A DNA stretch of 64,000 bases from an uncultured Roseovarius sp. (GTDB lineage Bacteria; Pseudomonadota; Alphaproteobacteria; Rhodobacterales; Rhodobacteraceae). Each line of letters opens with the position of its first letter. Position 1 is the stretch's first letter. The stretch is from the NCBI RefSeq assembly GCF_947489715.1, contig NZ_CANLER010000001.1, positions 62,001-126,000 on the forward strand, written 5' to 3'. This document shows positions 49,267 through 57,316 of this stretch, piece after piece. The translations under genes and the position numbers were made by a program. The notes beneath the pieces were generated by a model that ran no database searches, was not told where the DNA came from, and saw only the letters and a program-made list of their open reading frames with translations.

Positions 49267-50397
49267 TTAGCCGAAGAGGTTTTGAATAACCTTTTCGGCG
49301 ACGGCGAACCCATGGGTCATGCCCTGCCCATTGGTCATGGTGACCGCTGTCACCTTGTCATCAGGTGTCAGAACGCGCGTTTCACCATCCGGGGAATGCG
49401 CGTAATGGCCAAGCCAGCGGTCGGCGATGCGAGGATCAGGCAGAGCGATCATCTGCGACAGTTCTTCCAGGATCAGGCGATCAACCTCGTCTGAGCGGGT
49501 GCATTCGCCTGCGGTATCATAGGCGTGCGAGTCGCCGATGGTGATGCTGCCATCGGCCTCTTGGCAGGCGATGACATGTATGCCATGCGCCAAGTGATCC
49601 GCGAAATTCTTTTGTTGATAGGCTTTCAGCGCGGGCAGGCTGGGGCAGTCGTTAAAGGTGCCGTAACGGGTGACACTCAGCCCGCCCAGAACGAAGGGGG
49701 AAAGTTGCCAATTGTCTGGCTGTGGCACGGTGCGCAGCATCTGTAACCGGCACCGGCCGAGATTTGCCGCGCGAAATGCTTCGGGGAAAATCGTGCAGAA
49801 ATCATCGCCGCCGCAAAGGATCGTATGACCGGTCCTGAACGTCCCTGCCGGGGTCTTGAGCCTGCCGGTCTGCACCGCCTCGGCCGGTGTCGAGAAGTGA
49901 AACGCAACGCCATGTTCCCGCTGCAGCCAGTCGGATAGTCGCGACAGGGCCTGACGTTGATCGACTTTCCAGGCATCGGGGCTGTGCAGCCCGCCAAGGT
50001 AATCTTCGGCGGGCAGGTCTGCGACATGATCGGCCAGAACCGCAGCGGTAAGCCTGTCGAACCTGTGTCCGGTCTCGTTCTGGCGAGCGGCGCATTCCTC
50101 CAACACAGCCATTTCTTCCGGGGCACGGGCGAGAAACACGCACCCGGCCTGGCGCAACGTGATCCCGGCCTTTGGCGCGAGGTCCTTCCAGCAAGCGAGC
50201 GTCCGGCGGGCCGAGTCCAATTGCGCGCCCGGAGCCTGCGCGACGATTGCCAGCATGCCGAAATTCCGTACCGAAGCACCTTGGGCTTGCGGTTCGCGTT
50301 CGAAGACGGCGACCTTCAATCCGGCACGTGTGGCGTGATAGGCATGGGTCAGACCTATGATGCCAGCACCGATTATGGCAACGTCATACTGCGTCAT
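49267..50397 (-). CDS. FAD-dependent oxidoreductase of the phosphonate-associated type (TIGR03364-like)
   Basis: 376-residue DAO-type flavoenzyme with the FAD motif GAGIIG (residues 10-15) and a C-terminal NGQGMTHGFAVAEKV segment. QGASVRNFGM near residues 38-48 and HYAHSPDGETRV are typical of a clade that I recall as TIGR03364 (HpnW), found beside 2-aminoethylphosphonate transporters and C-P hydrolases. Probable role: oxidative demethylation or deamination of a substituted aminophosphonate. It is convergent with the permease gene (nine bases between stops), so it is not in the same transcript but plausibly in the same pathway. Confidence 0.82.
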   Translation of the reverse strand: MTQYDVAIIGAGIIGLTHAYHATRAGLKVAVFEREPQAQGASVRNFGMLAIVAQAPGAQLDSARRTLACWKDLAPKAGITLRQAGCVFLARAPEEMAVLEECAARQNETGHRFDRLTAAVLADHVADLPAEDYLGGLHSPDAWKVDQRQALSRLSDWLQREHGVAFHFSTPAEAVQTGRLKTPAGTFRTGHTILCGGDDFCTIFPEAFRAANLGRCRLQMLRTVPQPDNWQLSPFVLGGLSVTRYGTFNDCPSLPALKAYQQKNFADHLAHGIHVIACQEADGSITIGDSHAYDTAGECTRSDEVDRLILEELSQMIALPDPRIADRWLGHYAHSPDGETRVLTPDDKVTAVTMTNGQGMTHGFAVAEKVIQNLFG

Positions 50398-50581
50398 TTA
50401 TCTTCTTCCTCGTCGCCCGGGATTGGCCTTTGACCGCAGAGTGCGCTACATCTGCAGATACGGCAAGCCGATCTTCTGCACCAACCAACAGGCCTTATGC
50501 TAAGAGGCTGAAAGCGCTGTACAATCCCGCTTCTCTTGCGGCAAGGTAAGGGCAAAGAAATCTAATTTCAGAGAGGATGCG

Positions 50582-51430
50582 ATGCTTTGTAAAATCGGCG
50601 ATATTGAAGTTTGGCGCATTCTTGAAATTCACGCGCCTTTCCTGACGCCCGAAGAGCTTTTCCCGACAGCCGGTCCTGACGTCCGCAAGATCGTCGAGGC
50701 GCAGGTGCCGGGTGGGATTTGTGCCCAATCCGGCCGGTTGATCCTACCGGTTCAGGGTTTTTTGCTGAAGACGTCCCAGCATGTGATCCTTGTGGATAGC
50801 TGCGTCGGCAACGATAAATCCGTTCCGGGAATGCCGGATTGGCATCAGCGGTCGGACGGGCGGTTCATGGCGGCGCTGACGGCGGCAGGGGCCGGGCCCG
50901 CGGATGTCGATTATGTGCTGTGCACCCATCTGCATACGGATCATGTCGGCTGGAACACCCGGCTTGAAGATGGCCGGTGGGTGCCGACCTTTCCCAACGC
51001 GCGCTATCTGATACCCGCCGATGACGAGGAGGCATATCGCGAGCATACCGGTGATATGTACCGCGAAAGTGTGCTGCCGGTGATCGAGGCAGGGCAGGCG
51101 GAACTAGTCCAAGCCGGGCATATGCTGGGAGATCATGTGAGCCTGATCCCGACACCGGGGCACACGCCGGGCCATGTTTCGGTTCTGGTCAAAAGTGCCG
51201 GTCAGGAAGCAGTGATTACCGGCGATGCGCTGCATTCGACCGTGCAATGCAAATATCCCGATTGGCATTTCAAATACGATCTGGATGCGCCGCGGGCGGT
51301 GGCGTCACGCAGGCGCCTGCTGGAAAGCGCTGCCGAGACCTGCTGCACCGTTCTGGGCAGCCACTTTGCGTTGCCGTCTATCGGTCGGGTGGCAGCAGAA
51401 AAAGAGGCTTTTCGATGGGAAGCGCGGTGA
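50582..51430 (+). CDS. Metallo-beta-lactamase-fold hydrolase (cytoplasmic)
   Basis: 282-residue MBL-fold protein without signal peptide. The full zinc motif THLHTDHVGWN is near residues 118-128, TPGHTPGHVS near 195, the bridging aspartate in ITGDALHS near 215, and GSHFALPS near the C-terminus. This is the common AHL-lactonase-like/ glyoxalase II-type architecture; the substrate cannot be assigned. AGAGAGG precedes the ATG. It is transcribed divergently from the FAD oxidoreductase and is followed by a 653-base stretch that carries a possible pseudogene remnant and the glycine riboswitch. Confidence 0.9.
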   Translation: MLCKIGDIEVWRILEIHAPFLTPEELFPTAGPDVRKIVEAQVPGGICAQSGRLILPVQGFLLKTSQHVILVDSCVGNDKSVPGMPDWHQRSDGRFMAALTAAGAGPADVDYVLCTHLHTDHVGWNTRLEDGRWVPTFPNARYLIPADDEEAYREHTGDMYRESVLPVIEAGQAELVQAGHMLGDHVSLIPTPGHTPGHVSVLVKSAGQEAVITGDALHSTVQCKYPDWHFKYDLDAPRAVASRRRLLESAAETCCTVLGSHFALPSIGRVAAEKEAFRWEAR

Positions 51431-51473
51431 ACTGAAATTCCGTTGGTACCAAGACGCCGGTGTCCGTCCTCAG

Positions 51474-51600
51474 ACCTCGCCGAAGAGATTGAGGGAATAG
51501 GCGACGTGTCGTGTCATCATGAAGTCGGCCTCGACAGGGTCGATACCAGCAGGTTACCGCCGATGATCAGGCCGGCAAAGCCGCCTGCGTTAAAATAATT
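51474..51600 (-). pseudogene. Possible frameshifted C-terminal gene remnant
   Basis: On the minus strand one frame reads NYFNAGGFAGLIIGGNLLV and then runs into a stop, while the shifted frame continues from the same place as IDPVEADFMMTRHVAYSL and NLFGEV to a TGA. The two halves look protein-like and join across a single frame change near 51543, suggesting the decayed 3' end of a gene. No parent family is recognised, and there is no start. Weak evidence. Confidence 0.25.
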
Positions 51601-51847
51601 TCTAACAACTTAGTTGCCTTGGGAATTTCGCCGAGCACTGTTTGACTGTCAGTACAGGTGTTGCGACGACGGTTAGATTGTGGGCCTCCGCAGCCGTTTT
51701 ACGTGCTTTGCAAAGTTAATTATCAGCGACGCTGAAAACTGCGCCAAATTTTTCTTCTTTCAACCAGCGGATGAACGCCGGTTTGCTCCGTGAACAAATC
51801 CCTCTTGCTCCGACTCACTTTGTATACTAAAGCACGCTGAAATCTGA

Positions 51848-51997
51848 TCGGGAGAACCGGCAATGCCGGTGCCGAAGGAGCAACCGCCCCGGAAACTCTC
51901 AGGCCTTAAGGACCGATTGGATTGCAAAACTCTGGAGAGTGGTGCAGGCTTGCACCCGCCGAAGGGATAGCGATCTCAGGCGAAAGGACAGAGGGGG
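51848..51997 (+). ncRNA. Tandem glycine riboswitch
   Basis: Two consecutive glycine aptamers. The first (about 51848-51914) has GGGAGAACC, CCGAAGGAGCAA and CTCTCAGGC followed by AAGGACCGA; the second (about 51928-51997) has ACTCTGGAGAG, CCGCCGAAGGGA and TCTCAGGCGAAAGGACAGAG. These are the conserved joining regions of the gcvT-motif. It ends 86 bases before gcvT and should switch on the glycine cleavage genes when glycine is abundant. The linker before gcvT does not show a clear terminator, so a translational or rho-dependent switch is possible. Confidence 0.93.
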
Positions 51998-52083
51998 CAT
52001 CGTTGCAGACCATTGATGGTTTGTGAAACCGATGCCGGACAGATCGACAGATTTTTCCCCGGCGACCAAATGGGAGGAAAGCG

Positions 52084-53208
52084 ATGAGCGATCTGAAGAC
52101 GACTCCGTTGCGTGACCTGCATGTTGAGCTGGGCGGCAAGATGGTGCCCTTTGCCGGTTATGAAATGCCCGTACAGTATCCGCTGGGCGTGATGAAGGAA
52201 CATCTGCACACCCGCGCCAAGGCCGGTCTGTTTGACGTCAGTCACATGGGCCAGGTCATCGTGTACGCGGGCGGCAGCTATGAGGCCGCCGCGCTGGCGA
52301 TGGAAAAGCTGGTGCCGGTCAACCTGGCGGGGCTGGGCAAGAATCGGCAGCGCTATGGGTTTTTCACCAATGAGCAGGGCGGCATCATGGACGATCTGAT
52401 GATCGCCAATCGCGGTGATCACATGTTTGTCGTGGTCAATGCTGCCTGTAAAGAAGGCGATATTGCCCATATGCGCGAAGGGCTTGGCGATTGTTCGGTC
52501 GATGAGATTGAAGATCGCGCGCTGCTTGCGTTGCAAGGCCCGGCGGCAGAGGCTGTGCTCTCGGCCATTGTGCCGGAAGCGGCTGAAATGAAGTTCATGG
52601 ATGTGGGCATGTTCGGCTCGGATTATGACGAGCTCTGGATCTCGCGCTCGGGCTATACCGGCGAGGACGGCTATGAGATTTCCGTAAGCAATGAGAATGC
52701 CGTGGCGCTGGCCAAAGCGCTTTTGGCGCATGAGGATGTGGAACCCATCGGTCTGGGTGCGCGCGATAGTCTGCGGCTGGAAGGCGGTCTGTGTCTTTAT
52801 GGTAATGACATTGACAGCACCACCAGCCCGGTTGAGGCGGCGCTCACTTGGGCAGTCCAGAAAGTTCGCCGCAGGGGCGGAGAGCGCGAGGGCGGGTTCC
52901 CCGGCGCAGACCGTATCCTGGACGAATTCGAGAATGGCGCCAGCCGGACCCGCGTTGGATTGCGCCCCGAGGGCCGCGCGCCGATGCGCGAAGGCACACC
53001 GCTATATGCCGCCGCCGAGGGCGGCGAACAGGTGGGTCACGTAACCTCGGGCGCGTTCGGGCCAACGATCGAAGGGCCGATGTCGATGGGCTATGTGTCC
53101 AGCGATCTGGCCGCCGAGGGCACACAACTATTTGGGGAAGTGCGGAACAAGCGCCAGCCGGTTTCGGTCGCGACGATGCCCTTTACCCCTGCCAATTTCA
53201 AACGCTGA
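52084..53208 (+). CDS. gcvT: Glycine cleavage system aminomethyltransferase (T-protein)
   Basis: 374-residue tetrahydrofolate-dependent enzyme that takes the methylamine group from the lipoyl arm of GcvH, releasing ammonia and making methylene-THF. Family signatures are visible: [26 protein letters not shown] at the start, LFDVSHMGQ near 57, the folate-site region [13 protein letters not shown] near 195 and [20 protein letters not shown] near 225. GGGAGGAAAG precedes the ATG. It is the first gene of gcvTHP, controlled by the upstream glycine riboswitch. Confidence 0.96.
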   Translation: MSDLKTTPLRDLHVELGGKMVPFAGYEMPVQYPLGVMKEHLHTRAKAGLFDVSHMGQVIVYAGGSYEAAALAMEKLVPVNLAGLGKNRQRYGFFTNEQGGIMDDLMIANRGDHMFVVVNAACKEGDIAHMREGLGDCSVDEIEDRALLALQGPAAEAVLSAIVPEAAEMKFMDVGMFGSDYDELWISRSGYTGEDGYEISVSNENAVALAKALLAHEDVEPIGLGARDSLRLEGGLCLYGNDIDSTTSPVEAALTWAVQKVRRRGGEREGGFPGADRILDEFENGASRTRVGLRPEGRAPMREGTPLYAAAEGGEQVGHVTSGAFGPTIEGPMSMGYVSSDLAAEGTQLFGEVRNKRQPVSVATMPFTPANFKR

Positions 53209-53228
53209 TCAACCAAGGGAGAAACCTG

Positions 53229-53588
53229 ATGAAATACACCGAAGAACACGAATGGCTGCGCGTCGAAGATGATGTTGTGGTGGTGGGTATTACCGCCCAT
53301 GCCAGCGAGCAACTGGGCGATGTGGTCTTTGTCGAGCTACCCGAGGTGGGCACGGAAGTGTCAAAGGATGACGACGCCGTCGTGATCGAGTCGGTGAAAG
53401 CCGCCAGCGACATTCTGGCCCCGATTGACGGTGAGATCGTCGAAGTGAACGACGTGCTGGCGGACGAACCGGGCAAGGTCAACGAAGACCCCGAGGGCGA
53501 TGCGTGGTTCTTCAAGCTCAAACCCAGCGATCCCAGCCAAATGGACGATTACATGGATGAAGCTGCCTATAAGAAATTTATCGGCTGA
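53229..53588 (+). CDS. gcvH: Glycine cleavage system lipoyl carrier (H-protein)
   Basis: 119-residue H-protein. The lipoylated lysine is in [16 protein letters not shown] (residues about 53-68), surrounded by the expected beta-barrel sequence [36 protein letters not shown]. It shuttles the aminomethyl group between GcvP, GcvT and the lipoamide dehydrogenase, whose gene is not in the window. ATG 53229 has AGGGAGAAA upstream and lies 20 bases after the gcvT stop. Confidence 0.97.
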   Translation: MKYTEEHEWLRVEDDVVVVGITAHASEQLGDVVFVELPEVGTEVSKDDDAVVIESVKAASDILAPIDGEIVEVNDVLADEPGKVNEDPEGDAWFFKLKPSDPSQMDDYMDEAAYKKFIG

Positions 53589-53638
53589 CATCCAAGATTC
53601 GCCGGCGATGTCGGCACCAATTTTTTTGCCAACGATAT

Positions 53639-53662
53639 GTAGGCGCATTTCATTGCGCCTAC
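53639..53662 (+). other. Intercistronic hairpin between gcvH and gcvP
   Basis: GTAGGCGCA and TGCGCCTAC form a perfect 9-bp stem with a 6-base loop in the 96-base gcvH-gcvP gap, 22 bases before the gcvP start. No T-run follows. It may mark processing or modulate gcvP expression relative to gcvTH. Confidence 0.6.
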
Positions 53663-53684
53663 CCCCTACCTGATGGAGTGTGGA

Positions 53685-56534
53685 ATGGCCTTCGAACCGA
53701 CAGACTATCTACCCTATGATTTCGCTAACCGACGTCATATCGGGCCTTCGCCCGAAGAGATGAGCGAGATGCTGCAGACGCTGGGCGTCGGCAGCCTGGA
53801 CGAGTTGATCGACCAGACCGTGCCCAAGAATATCCGCCAGGAAGAGCCGCTGGATTTCGGGCGCCCAATGTCCGAGCGGGAACTTTTACACCACATGCGA
53901 TTGACGGCTGGCAAGAACAAGGTTCTGACCTCGTTGATCGGGCAGGGGTATCACGGCACTGTGACGCCGCCCGCAATCCAGCGTAACATTCTGGAAAACC
54001 CGGCCTGGTACACCGCCTACACGCCTTACCAGCCCGAAATTTCGCAAGGTCGGCTTGAAGCACTTCTGAACTTTCAGACCATGGTCAGCGATCTGACCGG
54101 GCTTGAGATTGCTAATGCTTCGCTTCTGGACGAGGCCACCGCCTGCGCCGAAGCGATGACGATGGCGCAACGGGTGTCAAAATCAAAAGAAAAAGCATTC
54201 TTTGTCGACAGGGATTGCCACCCACAGAACATCGCGGTGATCCAGACACGGGCCGAACCACTGGGGATTGAGGTAATCGTCGGCAATCCTGACAAGATGG
54301 ATGCCAGTAAGGTCTTTGGCGGTATCTTCCAGTATCCCGGAACCTATGGCCACGTGCGTGATTTCACCGACCACATCGCACAGCTGCATGAGCATAAGGG
54401 CATCGGCATCGTCGTCGCTGACCCGCTGGCGCTGACGCTGTTGAAGGAACCTGGCGCGATGGGCGCCGATATCGCCGTGGGCAGCACCCAGCGTTTTGGC
54501 GTGCCACTGGGCTATGGCGGGCCGCACGCGGCCTATATGGCCTCGAAGGATGCGCATAAACGGTCGATGCCCGGACGCATTATCGGCGTCAGCATCGACG
54601 CCAATGGCAACCGCGCCTACCGCCTGTCGCTGCAAACCCGCGAACAGCATATCCGCCGCGAAAAGGCGATGTCGAACGTTTGTACAGCACAAGCGCTGTT
54701 GGCGGTGATGGCATCGATGTACGCGGTTTTCCACGGACCCAAGGGGCTGAAAGCCATCGCACAGCGCATCCATCGCAAGACGGTGCGCCTGGCCGAAGGG
54801 CTGGAAAAGGCGGGTTTCAAGGTCGATCCCAAGGTGTTCTTCGACACGATCACCGTGGATGTCGGCCCGTTGCAGGCGGCGGTGATGAAATCGGCTGTCG
54901 ACGAAAAGATCAACCTGCGCAAAGTTGGTGAGACCCGCGTGGGCATCAGCCTGGACGAATGCACAAGGCCGGAAAACATCGAGGCGGTCTGGCGCGCCTT
55001 CGGGATCTTCGAGAAGGACGACCATTTCGAGCCAAAATACCGTGTTCCGCCCGAGATGCACCGCAAGTCTGACTATCTGACACATCCGATCTTCCACATG
55101 AACCGGGCCGAGACCGAGATGATGCGCTATATGCGGCGTCTGGCGGATCGCGATCTGGCGTTGGATCGGGCAATGATCCCTCTGGGAAGTTGTACAATGA
55201 AGCTGAATTCGGCGGCAGAGATGATGCCGGTCAGTTGGCGCGAGTTTTCACGTATGCATCCGTTCGTGCCTGCCAACCAGGCAGAGGGTTACAAAGAACT
55301 GATCGATGATCTGAGTGCGAAATTATGCACCATCACAGGATATGACGGTTTGTCGATGCAGCCCAATTCGGGTGCTCAGGGTGAATATGCGGGACTATTG
55401 AGCATTGCCGCCTATCACCGGGCAAATGGCGAAGGTCATCGCAACATCTGCCTAATCCCGATGAGCGCCCACGGTACCAACCCGGCAAGTGCCATGATGG
55501 TGGGCTGGAAGGTCGTTCCTGTTCAGTCGAAAGAAAACGGCGATATTGATGTCGAGGATTTCCAGGCCAAGGTTGAACAGCATTCGGAAAACCTGGCGGG
55601 CTGCATGATTACCTATCCCAGCACGCATGGCGTGTTCGAAGAAACGGTGAAAGACGTATGCAAACTGGTGCATGATCACGGTGGGCAGGTCTATATCGAC
55701 GGGGCCAACATGAATGCCATGGTGGGTCTTTCCCGCCCCGGCGATCTGGGCGGCGACGTGAGCCACCTGAACCTGCATAAGACCTTCTGCATCCCGCATG
55801 GCGGCGGCGGCCCCGGCATGGGACCTATCGGCGTCAAGGCGCATCTGATCCCGCATCTGCCGGGCCATCCGGAAACCGGTGGTGAGCAGGGGCCAGTATC
55901 GGCGGCGCCTTTCGGGTCTCCCTCGATCCTGCCAATCAGTTGGGCCTATATCCTGATGATGGGTGGCGAGGGGCTGACGCAGGCCACGCGCGTTGCGATT
56001 TTGAACGCCAACTATATCGCCAAGCGTTTGGAAGGGTCTTATAACGTGCTTTATCGTGGCGGTAATGGCCGGGTCGCGCATGAATGTATCATTGATACGC
56101 GACCTTATGCAGACAGCGCTCATGTGACGGTCGATGATATCGCCAAGCGCTTGGTCGACAGCGGCTTCCACGCCCCGACAATGAGCTGGCCAGTAGCAGG
56201 CACTCTGATGGTGGAGCCCACAGAGAGTGAGACCAAGGCCGAGCTGGACCGGTTTTGCGATGCGATGCTGGCGATCCGCGAAGAGATCCGCGATATCGAA
56301 GACGGCAAGATCGACGCGGAAAACAACCCGCTTAAGAACGCTCCGCACACGGTCAACGATCTGGTGGGCGATTGGGATCGGCCCTATAGCCGCGAACAGG
56401 GATGTTTCCCGCCAGGCTCATTCAGGGTTGATAAATACTGGCCGCCGGTGAACCGTGTCGACAACGTTTATGGCGACCGCCATCTTGTCTGCACCTGCCC
56501 GCCGATGGACGAGTACGCCGAAGCAGCAGAGTGA
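53685..56534 (+). CDS. gcvP: Glycine dehydrogenase, decarboxylating (P-protein)
   Basis: 949-residue single-chain PLP enzyme that decarboxylates glycine and loads the aminomethyl group onto GcvH. The N-terminal half has [14 protein letters not shown] and [13 protein letters not shown]; the C-terminal half has the PLP lysine in [21 protein letters not shown] near residue 702. The fused length matches the proteobacterial single-subunit P-protein. ATG 53685 is chosen because GGAG lies six bases upstream; ATG 53673 has no ribosome site. Last gene of the operon; a strong terminator follows. Confidence 0.96.
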   Translation: MAFEPTDYLPYDFANRRHIGPSPEEMSEMLQTLGVGSLDELIDQTVPKNIRQEEPLDFGRPMSERELLHHMRLTAGKNKVLTSLIGQGYHGTVTPPAIQRNILENPAWYTAYTPYQPEISQGRLEALLNFQTMVSDLTGLEIANASLLDEATACAEAMTMAQRVSKSKEKAFFVDRDCHPQNIAVIQTRAEPLGIEVIVGNPDKMDASKVFGGIFQYPGTYGHVRDFTDHIAQLHEHKGIGIVVADPLALTLLKEPGAMGADIAVGSTQRFGVPLGYGGPHAAYMASKDAHKRSMPGRIIGVSIDANGNRAYRLSLQTREQHIRREKAMSNVCTAQALLAVMASMYAVFHGPKGLKAIAQRIHRKTVRLAEGLEKAGFKVDPKVFFDTITVDVGPLQAAVMKSAVDEKINLRKVGETRVGISLDECTRPENIEAVWRAFGIFEKDDHFEPKYRVPPEMHRKSDYLTHPIFHMNRAETEMMRYMRRLADRDLALDRAMIPLGSCTMKLNSAAEMMPVSWREFSRMHPFVPANQAEGYKELIDDLSAKLCTITGYDGLSMQPNSGAQGEYAGLLSIAAYHRANGEGHRNICLIPMSAHGTNPASAMMVGWKVVPVQSKENGDIDVEDFQAKVEQHSENLAGCMITYPSTHGVFEETVKDVCKLVHDHGGQVYIDGANMNAMVGLSRPGDLGGDVSHLNLHKTFCIPHGGGGPGMGPIGVKAHLIPHLPGHPETGGEQGPVSAAPFGSPSILPISWAYILMMGGEGLTQATRVAILNANYIAKRLEGSYNVLYRGGNGRVAHECIIDTRPYADSAHVTVDDIAKRLVDSGFHAPTMSWPVAGTLMVEPTESETKAELDRFCDAMLAIREEIRDIEDGKIDAENNPLKNAPHTVNDLVGDWDRPYSREQGCFPPGSFRVDKYWPPVNRVDNVYGDRHLVCTCPPMDEYAEAAE

Positions 56535-56552
56535 TCTGAGCGAGAAAATAAG

Positions 56553-56584
56553 AGGGCGGTCTTTCGAAGGACCGCCCTTTTTCA
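56553..56584 (+). terminator. Rho-independent terminator of the gcv operon
   Basis: AGGGCGGTC, TTTCGAAG, GACCGCCCT and then TTTTTC: a long G+C-rich stem with T-run, 18 bases after the gcvP stop. Confidence 0.92.
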
Positions 56585-56609
56585 TTGGTGCTGAAAATGT
56601 TTTCTGAAA

Positions 56610-57032
56610 TCAGGAACAGAGCGTTTGGGGATTTGGGGAATCGCTCTGATCCTTGGAATGCCGGAATAATGTTGCAGGCTCGTGACAATCTGCGTCGAAA
56701 CGGATCGGCGCGCGCATTCTTGCGGCCCGCGCAGGATTGGCGGGACGCTCGCGATTGGACCGAACGCGACGCAGACGCAGGACGATGCCGAAGATGCCTA
56801 TGGCGATATAGCTGGTCTGGATCATGAAAGCGGGCAGGTTATAGGCGGTGGTCAGGCTGACCAGTACAAAACTGGCAGCAGTGACCTGTACCATGGGAAA
56901 GGCAATGCCGTTGCCGCACATGAACCCGCTTTGGACCGAAAAGAAACCACCGATATAAATCATGAAACCGATGACGCCTATAAGTTCGGCAATGTCGGGA
57001 TAGGACCGGATGAACTCGATAATGGTTTGCAC
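56610..57032 (-). CDS. CBU_0592-like small membrane protein
   Basis: 140-residue protein whose first 85 residues hold three hydrophobic segments (about 15-33, 44-62, 65-85: IGVIGFMIYIGGFFS, VQVTAASFVLVSLTT, FMIQTSYIAIGIFGIVL) followed by a basic, soluble tail. The pattern FMIYIGGFFSVQSGFMCGNG resembles the CBU_0592 family of uncharacterised membrane proteins. It starts at GTG with AAGGGA upstream. The gcv terminator separates it from the convergent gcvP. A 19-bp palindrome lies 180 bases upstream. Function unknown. Confidence 0.8.
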   Translation of the reverse strand: MQTIIEFIRSYPDIAELIGVIGFMIYIGGFFSVQSGFMCGNGIAFPMVQVTAASFVLVSLTTAYNLPAFMIQTSYIAIGIFGIVLRLRRVRSNRERPANPARAARMRAPIRFDADCHEPATLFRHSKDQSDSPNPQTLCS

Positions 57033-57210
57033 GCTGTTTCCCTTTAACTTCCTAAAACGAAATGTCGTTATTCAGTAAAACATGTCCGGTTTGGTGGCCG
57101 GTATGAACATAATCACACTATCGGGGATGAAATAGCCGGGTTAGTCAGGTTTCCCTTACCCAAAGGATGCAAGTGTTTCGAATTTTTCGGATTTGGGTAG
57201 ATGTCTTATT

Positions 57211-57229
57211 TGTCATGAACTTCATGACA
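57211..57229. promoter_or_regulatory. Perfect 19-bp palindrome (9-1-9)
   Basis: TGTCATGAA, C, TTCATGACA in the 284-base gap between the exporter permease gene and the small membrane protein gene. On the minus strand it is not followed by a T-run, so an operator is likelier than a terminator. I cannot name the regulator. Confidence 0.6.
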
Positions 57230-57316
57230 CTTTTGGCGGAAGTGCGGGCGCTAGCGGGTATGACAAACAATGTTTGACGTGCCGGGTATTGTAGCGCTGG
57301 ATTTTAGCAGCTGGGA

